From Saussurea involucrata (Eukaryota > Streptophyta > Magnoliopsida > Asterales > Asteraceae): a stretch of 64,000 nt of DNA. The position numbers were made by a program, and so were the translations under genes. Positions 52,936-63,310 of the stretch are shown here, in pieces (positions within the stretch are counted from its first letter, which is position 1; each line of letters begins with the position of its first letter). A model generated the notes under the pieces. It saw nothing but the letters and a program-made list of their open reading frames with translations. It searched no databases and was not told the DNA's origin. The stretch covers positions 92,544,929 through 92,608,928 of the forward strand of contig CM066314.1 in NCBI GenBank assembly GCA_033807775.1. Direction: 5' to 3'.

Positions 52936-55347
52936 TTAGTTTTGCTTGGGTACCCACTTCACCATGTATACACGTTTGTCAGTGGAAGTAGTTGGAATGG
53001 GTTCAGCAGTTTTCGCAGCATTTGAAGATTCAGCTTTGTCTTTCTTCACTTTGGTCAATTTCTTGACCTCAGCGGTAGGAGTCACCTTGACCTGAATTGC
53101 AACTGGGTTGGTCTTCTTGGACTTGGGTGCTATCTTCACCTTAGCTATCTTATCAGCTTTGGTGGCTGTGGGGCACTTACTTGCAATATGATCGGTAAGT
53201 CCACAGTGATAACATTTCCTATAACTAAAATTAGTTCTAGGACCACTTGTATGCTGAGCTTTTAATTTGGAATTAGAAGTGCCAGCACCAAGTACACTAT
53301 TGGTTTTTGAAATAGGACGAACATTCAGTTCTTCAGATTTCTTACCAAGGACATCTACTCTGAGTCTAGGAGTAGGTCGTTGAACTGATCCAGAGGTCTA
53401 ATTTCTAGAACCAGATGAATGAATCACTAAGGCTTTGGAAGCATTCAGCTTAGGTAGTAAGGTACCCTTCTGAGGATTTTGATAAATAACAATTCCTTTA
53501 CCTTTGTCTTTAGAGACAGAGGTAGGTTTTGAATAAACCATTTTCTCCTTACCTTTTGAGGAGGTAGGAGTTTCCTCAGGGATTGGTGTAACTGACGAGG
53601 AGCACTGAGATGATGAAGTGTCAGCGACTGAGGATACGAACGTTCCAAATTTAAGCATTGAACGTTCAGTGGTTGGTTTTGGAGTTTCATATTTATAACC
53701 CAGACCACGTTTATCACTCAGAGGAATCTGAGCCTTAATTATCTCAGTGATCTTTGTTGAAGAATTACACCATCCTTCAACAGTAGCTTCTTCAGCTTTT
53801 AATGCAGCGATAGCTTCTGCTCGTTCGATTTTGACTAGCTGATTTAAATAGACTTGATCTTTAAAATCATCTTCAATTTTAGAAAGCTTTTCTATTTGAA
53901 GGTGGCAGTTTTTAAGCTTTTCAGCGAGATCAAGATTTTGGTTTTCAACCACAGTTTTGCCGTTCATGGCTTCGTATAAACTCCTAGTCAAGAGATCGAT
54001 CTTACGGAGACTATCGGCTTCATCAATATTTGCAATATTGGTAAAGAAAGAAGGTGATACCTGAATGGCAGATGTTGAAGTGGAGGGAATGTCTGAACTT
54101 TCTTCCTCTTCTTCAATCTTGGCCATGAGACATTGATTTGCTTCATCATCTTCAGAGTCAGATGATGATGCTTCTTCATCAGAAGCAGCCCAATCATAGT
54201 CAGCCATCAGGCCTTTTCCTTTCTTCTTAAAGCTTTTCAGCTTTGCATACTTCTCCTTCAGCTTTGAGTATTTGTCATCTTTATTCCTTGGAACAAAGTT
54301 TTTCTTTGAGAAAGCTGAAGGTCTCATGACTTTCTTTGACCTGAACTCATTAGCGAAATGACCTGTCTTTTCACAGTTGAAACAAGTAGCAGTAGCCTTA
54401 TCAACAAAAGCTGATGACTTAGGCTTGTCAGTTATGGAAAGAGGTTTGTTCTTTCTAACCATTTTCTTCTTGGCGAATCTCCTGAACTTTTTAGTTAGGA
54501 GAGCCAAGGATTCATCATCATCTGAAGAATCAGAGTCTGACGACCTTTCAGAGTTACTTTCTAACTCAGTGATAGTGACCGAGGGTCGCTGAGTAGAAGG
54601 TTCTTCTGAGATTAAAGCAACAGGAGTGCTTTTGGAATCTTTTACAAGATTCTTCTTAAGATGGCTAGATTGCTCATGATTCAGCAATGTACGATATAAG
54701 GTTGAAAGGGTCATTGATTTAAGATCCTTTGACAGCTTGAGAGACATGGAATAATTGTCCCAGCTTTCAGGTAAACATTCTAGAAACTTTGTCAGCACTT
54801 CAAAGTTAGAATATTCCTTACCAACAGTTTTTAGATCTATAATTAAACAATTAAACCGTTGATGAACTTCAGAGAGAGTTTCATTCTTTCCATAAATGAA
54901 GCTTTCGTATTGTCTTACCAGGTTGATCTTTCTTGAGTCCTGGACTTCAGACGTTCCTTCATACTGAACACATATTGTGTCCCACATGGCTTTTGATGAC
55001 TTCAGGTTCATGACGGAATGGTAGACTTCGTCAGGAAGGGCCATGGATAGTATGGATCTGGCTTTTGTATCTATATCCACTTTCTTCTTATCTTCATCGG
55101 TCCACATGTGTATTTCCTTTGGAATCAGCCTTTCTGGAATAACAGTTCTAGTTGCAGTGGCTGGAACTAAAGGATCAATTGTTACAGGGATGTGTGGGCC
55201 GTTTTCAAGATAGTAAGTCATAGTAGGGTCTACACCTTCTAAGAAGAGTGTCATCCTATTTTTCCACAAGTTGAAGTTGTCTCTGGAAAATCTAGGGGGC
55301 TTAGCAAGAGAACCATTGTCTATATAGTGTGTGTTTGTGTTGGCCAT
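52936..55347 (-). pseudogene. gag: Gag, family 3 (one in-frame TAG)
   Basis: ATG at 55347 (MANTNT...). 649 codons run to TAG at 53398-53400; the same frame continues to WVPKQN-TAA at 52936, about 800 codons in all. Residues 15-35 carry the KPPRF/W motif and 100-225 the UBN2-like capsid region. The first knuckle (322-335) reads CFNCEKTGHFANEF, with Phe for the last Cys, so it should not bind zinc normally. A second, complete knuckle CYHCGLTDHIASKC lies at 53173-53214, after the TAG. A coiled coil lies near residues 460-530. The stop thus separates the capsid from the only intact knuckle. Whether TAG is read through is unknown; a simple nonsense mutation is likelier. Confidence 0.85.
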
Positions 55348-55411
55348 TTTCAGATAATAGCAAGGAAGAGAAATATCTTAGATTAGATCTTGTTTATGAG
55401 ATTAAACAAAT

Positions 55412-55425
55412 CTGCTCTGATACCA
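55412..55425 (-). promoter_or_regulatory. Primer binding site, family 3
   Basis: TGGTATCAGAGCAG on the minus strand, two bases from the LTR; initiator-Met tRNA type. Confidence 0.92.
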
Positions 55426-55427
55426 CT

Positions 55428-56335
55428 TGTTGGTCACGAAGGCTTATACAAGTTTGTAGAAGGGGGGGGTTGAATACAAACACACTATTTTACTTTTCTA
55501 AATTGTTTATTGATAAATCATTAACAATTTACAGCTTGTTGCGGAAACAAGATTAAGGATAAACCTAAATCTAAACAAGTTGGAACACTAAGGTTTCTTG
55601 CACTAAGAAAGATAAGGAGATTACTAATAAAATCCTATCTTGAGAGAGATTTGAACTTGTCCAGAGTTAGCAAGTTACTTCAAATGAAGTGAGTTCATCT
55701 CTTTATATATTGCATGCATTTAATGCAAGTCAGTATATACTTTACACGTGTCATCAGCTGGTTGGTTGCATGTCATTGACCTTGGTTGACAACCTTAGTA
55801 GCCGTATGGATGAATAGTGTAGTATCAGAGTGGTTGTACGATTTCAGATATTCGGAGGTTCTTTTCTGACAATTTGTACGGAGTCGTGCAAGGGTGGTTG
55901 AGACAAAAGTACTTTGTACGGAGGACTTCATGATCAGCTTTCGTTGATTCAGCGATTATCATTTACTATTCAGCAGATGATAAAGTTCAGCGATAGCTGA
56001 AGTCTTGTACTTGATACTTCACGTTGAGTGGACAAATCTGAGTCTTCGCTGATCCGCATCAGTTCATTAGGAGACTTGTCGCTGGTTCTTGAGCTTGATC
56101 TTCGACTTCAGCGTAGAACCTTTGTTGACGTGAAACTTGTCTTCAGGGATCATAAAATAAACAACTAACTTATCAGCGATCATCATAATGACTGAACAGA
56201 CTCAGAGCATTAATGATGAACAGTGTTCGCTGAAAGTTTAATTTAAAAGAGCGAGAGTTCCTATCAGCGGTATTGTAAGATCTTAGTACTTATCAGCAAT
56301 AGTGAAACTCTGATACATATTGTAAGAGAGGGTGA
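55428..56335 (-). repeat. Family-3 5' LTR, truncated
   Basis: TGTTGGTCACG at the inner end. Near 56321 it lacks about 27 bp present in the 3' LTR, and it stops after GAGAGGGTGATT, losing the last 25 bp or so. It then runs straight into family-2 gag (AAAACTTCAAC). The outer (transcription-start-distal U3) end is thus missing. Confidence 0.88.
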
Positions 56336-58166
56336 TTAAAACTTCAACAATTTCTGGGATTTGTGGTTTAGGAACCTGTAGTTTATCAAAATCATAAAGA
56401 TTTGTTGGTGCCCTTTTCAAAACTACATTTTCCTCCAAACCTAATCCCATTTTTGGATTATAAAATCTTGTGTCTTTAACATTGCTTGTGAGAAGATTTA
56501 AGGTTTGTTGAGTTTGACCTCTTTTCAAATTAAGGTCTTCTAACTCTTTTATTTTCGTGTACAAATTCTTTCTTTCCTCAAATAACATATCAAATTTAAT
56601 TTGTAAATCACCCTTTCCATCTTTAACTTCTGAGAGTTCACTTTTCAATTCATAAATCTTTTTCAAAAGATCAGAATTCTCTTTTCTGACTTTTTGTTTC
56701 TCAACCTCAGATTCTTCAAATTGTTCTTTAATTATTTCCTTTTCTGTTCTGAATTTGTTAACCAGGATTCTTTCACCTTTTATCTGTTTTCTGATTTTAA
56801 CAAAATCAGCATTCATATTGCCAATCTGAGTCATTAAATCAATTTCAAGGGCAGAATGTACCTCAGTTGAAGATTCAGAACCTGCATCCTCATAGTCAGA
56901 ATCATCTTCATTTTTCATCTTAGCCATATAGCTTTGCATCTGAGAAAAATGAATGCAGTCATCTTCATCAGAAGTATAGTATAACCAATTTTCTTGTTCT
57001 GCAAGCATTGCAATACCACTGTCTTTGGTTTTGGCTAGCTGAGCCTTCTTTGTATAGTATTCATAGTCCTTGACTACTTTAACTCTACAGTCCCTTGCAT
57101 AATGACCAGATTTTCCACACTTGAAACAAAGATCTTTCTCTTTTCTTTCTTCCTTCTCCTCTTTCTTCTCATTCTTACTTTCTTCTCTATCTTCCTTCTT
57201 CTTGTATTTCTCTTCTGAACTCCCCTGTTCTCTTCTGTACTTACCCTGAAACTTATTCTTCCCATATCTCTTATTGAAAGTATTAGTCAATAAGGCCAGT
57301 TTCTCAGCAATCAACTTGATATCAGCATCTTCATCAGATTCTTCTTCCTCAGCAGACTCTTCCTCTATCTTTGGTATTTCAGACAAATACACAGATTTCT
57401 TGGATGTTTTGGATGATTTGGTGATTTTGGATTTTGAAAGCAAAGCTAATTGATCAGAAACACTCTTCTTTTCCTCAACCACTTGCTTAACAGAATCCTC
57501 ATGTTGATTCAGAATACAAACTAGATCATTTAGATCTTCCTCACACATATCCTTGTTCATCTTGAGACTAATTGCAAAAGACGACCATTCTGAATTAAGA
57601 CAGTTCAGAAATTTGTAATTGATCTCTGACTTTGTCTTTTTCAATCCATTCTTTCTGAGATCATTCAATATTGTGCAAAATTTGTTGTAACTCTGAGTTA
57701 AACTTTCTGACTCCTTTGCTTTGAATATTTCATAAGCATTGATGCTTTGATTCAATTTTGCTTGAATTGATTTGAGTGTACCCAACATCTGCTTTTCCAG
57801 TTCATCCCACATTTCCTTTGCAGATGTTCCACTGTCAATTCTATTGAAAACCTCATTAGGAACTGCCAAAGTCATCAAAGTAATAGCTCTTTTGTCTATT
57901 GCATGTCTCTGTTTCTGAGCTTCTATATATTGTGAAAAGTTATTCTTCACCCTGGTAGCAGGAATCTCCGGAGTAGTATCAGTTGCAGGTGTAGCAGCAA
58001 CATCTACATAGACTTCAATAGGACCTTCGTGAATAGAGATCATCAAGTTCTCATCAATATTATCTAGAAATAGAATCATACGAATCTTCCATTGCTGATA
58101 CTCTTCCGGAATAAGAACATGTGGTTTTGTCTCAGACCCCATTGAGATAAATTCTTTTAAAGACAT
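56336..58166 (-). pseudogene. gag: Gag N-terminal part, family 2 copy C
   Basis: ATG at 58166. Capsid-type region, charged stretch and an intact CCHC knuckle (CFKCGKSGHYARDC) followed by the coiled coil. At 56336 the gag sequence ends and the open frame runs about 17 codons into the family-3 LTR before a stop at 56283, giving a chimeric C-terminus. The C-terminal third of gag is missing. The lower part is otherwise undamaged, with fewer lesions than copy B. Confidence 0.85.
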
Positions 58167-58246
58167 GATTGTAAGATGATTCAACAGAAAGACAAATTCG
58201 AATTTCTTGATCAAAAAACAGAACAAATTCAAGAATTGCTAAGAAT

Positions 58247-60091
58247 TCAAGAATTACGAGTAGCAGCGGAATCAATTGACGAATTGTTGTTTGTATCATT
58301 CTCATCAATAATGGCTTGTAATTCTGAACTATCCCTTTGTTCTGAGACTTGTTGAGATGTAACATCTAAGTTTGGATTCTGAGTAGTAGAGTCAGAATTC
58401 TGAATGACTTGTTCAGAGTTCTGAGTACCCTGACCAGAAGTCTGAGTACCTTGTCCAGAAGTCTGAGTACCTTGTCCAGAAGTCTGATTGACTTGTCCAG
58501 AATTCTGAGTACCATGCCCAGAATTCTGATTACTAGGCTCAGAAGTTTCATCACTTGTATTGATCAACGTTGGACATTCCTCAGAGGGACCAGTATCAGA
58601 AATTACAGTTGTTTGAACCGCTTCTGAAATTCCCTTTTTCATTTCTCGAATCATTTTAGGATTCTCAAAATCTGCATAAGATTCAGAAGTTAGTTCCAGA
58701 AATGCATCCTTAAACAATAAATTGATTTCTGAACAGTTAGGATTAGAATCTGATTCAGAAGTCATTTTTGGCTTATCCTGTTTGAGTTCTGAACTGTTTT
58801 GTTCAGAAGTCTTCTTTCTTGACTCATCAAATGTGACATTGATGCTTTCCATTATCCTCTTGGTTCTTCTATTGTAGAGTCTGAATGCTTTGGAAGTTAG
58901 TGAGTAACCTACAAAGTATCCTTCATCTGCCTTTTTATCAAATTTACCAAGATTTTCTCTGTCTTTGAGAACATAGCATCTGCAGCCAAAAACATGAAAA
59001 AAATTAAACAGTGGTTTTCTTTTGTTAATCAGTTCATAAGCAGTTTTATTTAATCTCTTATTGATCAAAGTTCTATTCTGTGTGAAACAAGCAGTAGCAA
59101 TTGCTTCAGCCCATAAGAAGGTTGGAAGGTTTGAATAGGCCAACATAGTTCTTGCAGCTTCAACTAGAGTCTTGTTCTTTCTTTCAACAACACCATTTTG
59201 TTGAGAAGTTTTAACAGCAGAAACGTTAAGAGAAATTCCAAAACTTTGCAAAAAGTTCTGAAGAGTCTCATTTCTGAACTCTGTTCCATTGTCACTCCTT
59301 ATTTTCTGAACTGGAAGTTGTAAGAACACTTGAATTCTTTTGATGAAATTAATCAGTGTTTCAGCAGCCTCAGATTTTGCTCTTAAGAATTCAACCCATG
59401 TGTATCTTGAATACTCATCAACAATGACAAGTATATACTTCTTTCATCCCATTGATTGAACTGAAATAGGACCACACAAATCTGTATGTAGCATCTCTAA
59501 TGGTGACATGCATGAAGAATCCATTTTCAACTTGTGAGAACTCTTCTTCATCTTGAACATTTCACATGTTGAACATAATGATTCCTTCTCAAATTTGATC
59601 TTTGGAAGTCCTTTGACCAATTGGTTGCCAACAAGATTGTTCAGATCCTTGAAATTTAAATGAGAACATCTTCTGTGCCATAGCCAACATTCATTTGCAG
59701 TTGCATTTGAATGTAGACAAACTGGAGTTAATGCCACAATTTTAGAAAAATTGACCACAAACAAATCCATATGTCTTTTAGCCCAGAACACTTTTATATC
59801 CTTCTCAGTCAGAATTAAGCAACCTGTTATGCTGAAATTGATCTGGCAGAAACTATCTAAAAACTGACTTATGCTGAACAAATTATGTTGTAAGCCTTCC
59901 ACATAGAAAACTTTCTGAATGGTCAGATCTCCTTTTGTTAAATCCCCATAACCTCTAACTTGTCCTTTACTGTTATTGCCAAAGTTTACTGCTCCTCCAG
60001 CCTTTTCTGTAAAATTTGTCAGAGAAGACTTATGACCTGTCATGTGTCTTGAAGCTCCAGAGTCTAAAAACCACACATAAGAGCCCTGCAA
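58247..60091 (-). pseudogene. pol: Pol fragment (protease and integrase), family 2 copy D
   Basis: Same extent as copy B: protease DSGASRHMTG, HHCC (CWLWHRRCSH), integrase core and repeat linker, ending in the ten leader-derived codons SIDSAATRNS. A TGA at 59444-59446 replaces a Gly codon between the first and second integrase Asp and splits the frame into 60091-59444 and 59329-58247. No RT or RNase H. Confidence 0.85.
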
Positions 60092-60097
60092 AAACAG

Positions 60098-61258
60098 TTA
60101 GTTAGATTTAGGGACCCATTCTAGAATGGGTCCTTCTTTGTTAGCTTTAATCTCTGATTTAACATATGTTCCTTTGACTTTCCATTCAAAATCTTCTTTT
60201 AAACACCACTTTCCCTGAACTTTTATGAAGTCAGAACATTTTCTGTTCACAAAGTTGTTTCTTTTCTTCTTGAAAACTTTTGGTTGAGACTGAGAAATAC
60301 TTTCAGTCTTCTTTTCATTTGATTTAAACATGTTTTCATTGTTCTTTCCTTTTGATTTAGATTGAGTATTGTTTTCAATCTTCTTTCCTTTTATCTGAGT
60401 TTGAGGAATAGAAACAATCTTCTTTTCTGAATTCTGAGTTGCTTTGTTTATATAAGAAACAGATGTTATTATAATTTGATTTTTCTGAGAGGATTGAAAT
60501 GAATGACTACCACATTGAACACATTTGAGATTCTTTCTTGCAAGTGACAATAGATCTGAAACATAAGTCTTTTCGCTTTTATTGATAGTATTCAGATTAC
60601 AATTGCATTTAATACAAGAACTACTGTCTTTAGGTTCAGAAGTAGTATTCAACCCAATATCCTCAGAAACTCTTTTCAGATCATCTTTCCTTTTGCTTTC
60701 CTCTTTTTCTGAAACATTCAACTTTTCAGAATTAGCATATGATTTGGATGATTCACCATTCTCAAATGTACTTGATTCATCAAAGAATTTCTTATTTTCT
60801 TTTAAAGCATTAATCTTGAAAAGATCATACTCAACCTTTATCTTCTCAAGCTCTGTTATTTTCTGGACATAAGTGTTGTTTTCCTTTAAAACTTGGTCCA
60901 GTTTAAAATCTACATCACAGTAATCATTTTCAAGCTCATCAAAAGTTTTCCTCAAGTCCTCAACTTCTTGATTAACCAATTTAAACCTCTTTTCAAGTTC
61001 TAAGAAACTTTATGAATTAGATTGAGAAATTTCAGTTGACTCAAAATTTTTACCAACAGTCTCAGAGTTCTGACCTTCAGACTCAGACTTCTGACTTATG
61101 GAGTCAGAATTCTGACTAGAAGACTCAGACTTCTGACTGGCTGTTTCAGAAACTTTGCTTGCATCAAATATACTTTCAATGTCAGGATAAGAAAATTTTG
61201 GTTGTTTATTTTTGTAGCTGACATTCAGAGAGTCATATTTGAATTTGACATCATTATA
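60098..61258 (-). pseudogene. gag: Gag C-terminal part, family 2 copy D
   Basis: From 61258 (truncated by filler DNA) to WVPKSN-TAA at 60098. The stretch 60979-60098 is open and shows the normal continuous reading through the point where copy A is frameshifted. It contains the coiled coil, the CxxCxC...CxxC cysteine cluster and the basic end. A stop near 61013 is shared with copy B. Confidence 0.8.
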
Positions 61259-61296
61259 TCAAGGGTCTTTTCAGTGGGGATCATCCAGTCAGGAAC
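61259..61296. other. Filler DNA copied from family-3 ORF3
   Basis: AAGGGTCTTTTCAGTGGGGA and the bases after it, about 36 in total, match 44658-44693. They lie between truncated family-2 gag and the family-2b LTR. The left junction shares ATC microhomology. Confidence 0.75.
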
Positions 61297-61893
61297 TGAA
61301 AGTCCAGGATACACTCTTACAATCAAATATGAACAATTAAGATCGTATTCACAGCAACTGGTCATATGATCTATTAACAATCTGTGAATTACAAGATATT
61401 ACAATGAATTTCTCTCTCAATAGATCTAACAATTTATGCGTAAAGAGTTATCCAAAAGGTTAGCCAAAGTTTCACCAAATGGATTTCTCTAAATGAATTC
61501 ACCAAAGATTATATCAAAGATTTAGTTAGCTACAATTGCTAACTCCTATATATACTGTAGAGAAAAGCTAAAGCTACAGTACATATGAGAAACAGACTAA
61601 TAGAATAATTACACGTGTCCTAATTAGTAACTGAATATAACAGAGAATATCCCAAGATATGAATTCTGAACATACTTCTGAATAAGCGCTTCAGAACATT
61701 TGTCTTCATAGTCAGAAGTTCTGAGTCTCCTACTCAGAACTCTGAACCTTCTAGTAAGAATCCAACACTTAGAATCTTTTTGAGATTTCTCACTCAGAAC
61801 TTCTGAGTCTTCTACTCAGAACTTCTGAGTCTTCTTTAGTCTTCTTACTCAGAACTCAACACTTGTGTTTTTGACAAAACTCTAGACCTAACA
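61297..61893 (-). repeat. Family-2b 3' LTR
   Basis: About 597 bp, TGAAAGTCCAGGAT...GACCTAACA on the plus strand, followed by a PPT. It aligns with the LTR at 26104-26659 but is clearly diverged and longer, so I treat it as a sister subfamily. The outer end is uncertain because filler DNA abuts it. TCAGAAGTTCTGAG motifs are dense at 61665-61855. Confidence 0.78.
61546..61617 (-). promoter_or_regulatory. LTR promoter: TATA box and G-box, family 2b
   Basis: Minus strand TATATATAG (plus 61546-61554) with ACACGTGT (CACGTG 61612-61617) 58 bases upstream, spaced as in family 2. Confidence 0.5.
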
Positions 61894-61913
61894 ATCTCCC
61901 CCTTTTTGTCAAA
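61870..61913 (-). promoter_or_regulatory. Inverted repeat enclosing the PPT/3'LTR boundary, family 2b
   Basis: TTTGACAAAA (61870-61879, in the LTR) pairs perfectly with TTTTGTCAAA (61904-61913); GTGT/ACAC extends it with small bulges. The 24-nt loop holds the LTR end and the PPT. Confidence 0.55.
61894..61903 (-). promoter_or_regulatory. Polypurine tract, family 2b
   Basis: Minus strand AGGGGGAGAT directly before TGTTAGGTC of the LTR. Confidence 0.9.
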
Positions 61914-61970
61914 CACACTTGTACTTTTCATCATCAAATTCGTAGAGCAGGAACAATCTTCAGAAGGATC
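61907..61970 (-). pseudogene. Remnant of the family-2b ORF3 C-terminus
   Basis: Encodes a version of the KIVPAL...YDDxKY ending of family-2 ORF3, out of frame in its middle, with TGA touching the PPT hairpin as in family 2. The rest of ORF3 is not recognisable to the right. Confidence 0.45.
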
Positions 61971-62098
61971 TCTTCTGAATGCTTTGACAACTTCTGCTCA
62001 GAATTCTGAATAATCTGAGTTAACAACTTCTGGTCAGTCTTTAATCAGCAGCAGCAACGATTTCCAAATTGATTTCTGTTATATATTTGCTTTTTCTT

Positions 62099-62490
62099 TG
62101 CTCCCCCTTGAAATGACAATTCTCATCTTCATGTCAACTTTCATAAGATTTCTTTATAAGAAACAATAGATCAGTTTCCTTTTCCTCTTCTCCTTCTTAA
62201 AATTACATTTCTCTCTTTTGTTGTTTCTGTACAATCATTTTCTATTTTCTTCTCCCCTTAAAGTTTTGTAAAGCAGAAACATATCAATCTCCAAAATCTT
62301 TAGCTTTTCTCCCCCTAAAGTTTTGGAAAGCAAAATCATCTTCAAAATCTTTAGCTTTTCTCCCCCTTGATTTTCAAAACATTAGCGATGCTTTTTCTTC
62401 GAATGAAGTCTATGCTTTTTCTCCTCCTTAATGAATAACCTTGCTCCCCCTCAAAATAAGAATTCTGGAGCAAATTATTTTCTCCCCCTG
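62099..62490 (-). repeat. Internal polypurine-tract cluster, family 2b
   Basis: CTCCCCCTT/CTCCCCCTA-type tracts at about 62101, 62311, 62361, 62442 and 62482 (GGGGGAG on the minus strand). Similar to the Sirevirus multiple-PPT arrangement and to 11572-11682. Confidence 0.6.
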
Positions 62491-63032
62491 AAAGTATGCA
62501 TATATTTCATTAAAATTATTCATTTCAAATATAGTGCTTTAATGAAACATTTATGCAAGGAAAATAAGATTCACTGAACTATACTTGATAACTACTAACA
62601 TTTGATCATCTGAAAATTTTACAAAAGAAATCCAACTTAATGAAATTTAACAGTTTTTTCAATCAAATGAAATCAAATGCATGTGTTTGGATTCAAATAC
62701 AAGTCATCATTGCATATCAAGTTAAAAGTGTTCAGTTTCAATCCCTTTATTAAATCTATTTGGCGTGCTTAGCATGCGAAATATGATTAGCTTCAAGCAT
62801 ATGCAATTCAAAAACATATAAGAATACTTTGCTCTACTCACACTATTTGTCCAAAATCAGGATTTTCACAAATTTACAGGTTTATTGTGACTTTGTATTT
62901 TCCCAAAGTTTCAAGAGATGTGTGCTCATTGGCATCTTTTCTTTTGTGCTCATTGACATCTTTTAATTTTGTGCATATTGGCATCTTTTAATCAAAAAGT
63001 TTAGTAAGAATAAGATACATCGTTAAACATGA

Positions 63033-63310
63033 CTTTCTATCTGGTTATATAGCAGGATTTGGGTCAGCATATCCCAGCCCAGTTGGTCTTAGGTGCTAGG
63101 TGACAAGCACCCCATGGAACTTAATTTCCCAAACCAGAAAGGCCACATCGATATATCTTAAACCCATTTGTACCAGTAGAACATGGCTTTCTATCTGGTT
63201 CTATTGCAGGATTTGGGTCAGCCGATCCCAGACCAGTTGATCTTAGGGACTAGGTGTCGAGCACCCCTTAGGACTTACTCTCCCAAACCAGAAAGGCCAT
63301 AGGTACAAAC
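63033..63310. repeat. 154-bp tandem repeat with hairpin potential
   Basis: Two units start with CTTTCTATCTGGTT at 63033 and 63187. Each ends with AAACCAGAAAGGCC, which can pair with the unit's own start, so each unit could fold into a closed hairpin of about 120 nt with internal GGATTTGGGTCAGC and GATCCCA segments. Confidence 0.7.

Larger units (their letters stand above)
43377..56335 (-). mobile_element. Family-3 Sirevirus-like copia element
   Basis: 13-kb minus-strand element: 5' LTR (55428-56335, truncated at its outer end), PBS, gag, pol, spacer, ORF3, PPT and 3' LTR (43377-44348). It is inserted in family-2 gag; the left target is TCAAT. The right flank is not the matching target but the 4.9-kb duplicate, whose own copy of the target is empty (near 57285-57295). 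Gag, pol and ORF3 are all broken. CAGCGA/TCGCTGA motifs are dense throughout. Confidence 0.9.
56336..61258 (-). mobile_element. 4.9-kb duplicate of the family-2 A/B junction region
   Basis: Matches 37341-42263 at a constant offset of 18995, including the leader-to-pol fusion (58281/58282). Its left end is joined to the truncated family-3 LTR and its right end to a 36-bp family-3 fragment. It contains an uninterrupted version of the site where family 3 inserted in copy B. Confidence 0.85.

Noticed and set aside
53398..53400. Programmed stop-codon readthrough in family-3 gag
   Set aside because: Possible, but the element has many other stops and frameshifts, so random nonsense is simpler without more copies.
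43377..56335. Simple nested insertion of family 3 with a normal TSD
   Set aside because: The right flank is not the partner of the left target TCAAT; about 950 bp of gag is repeated on both sides and the 5' LTR is truncated.
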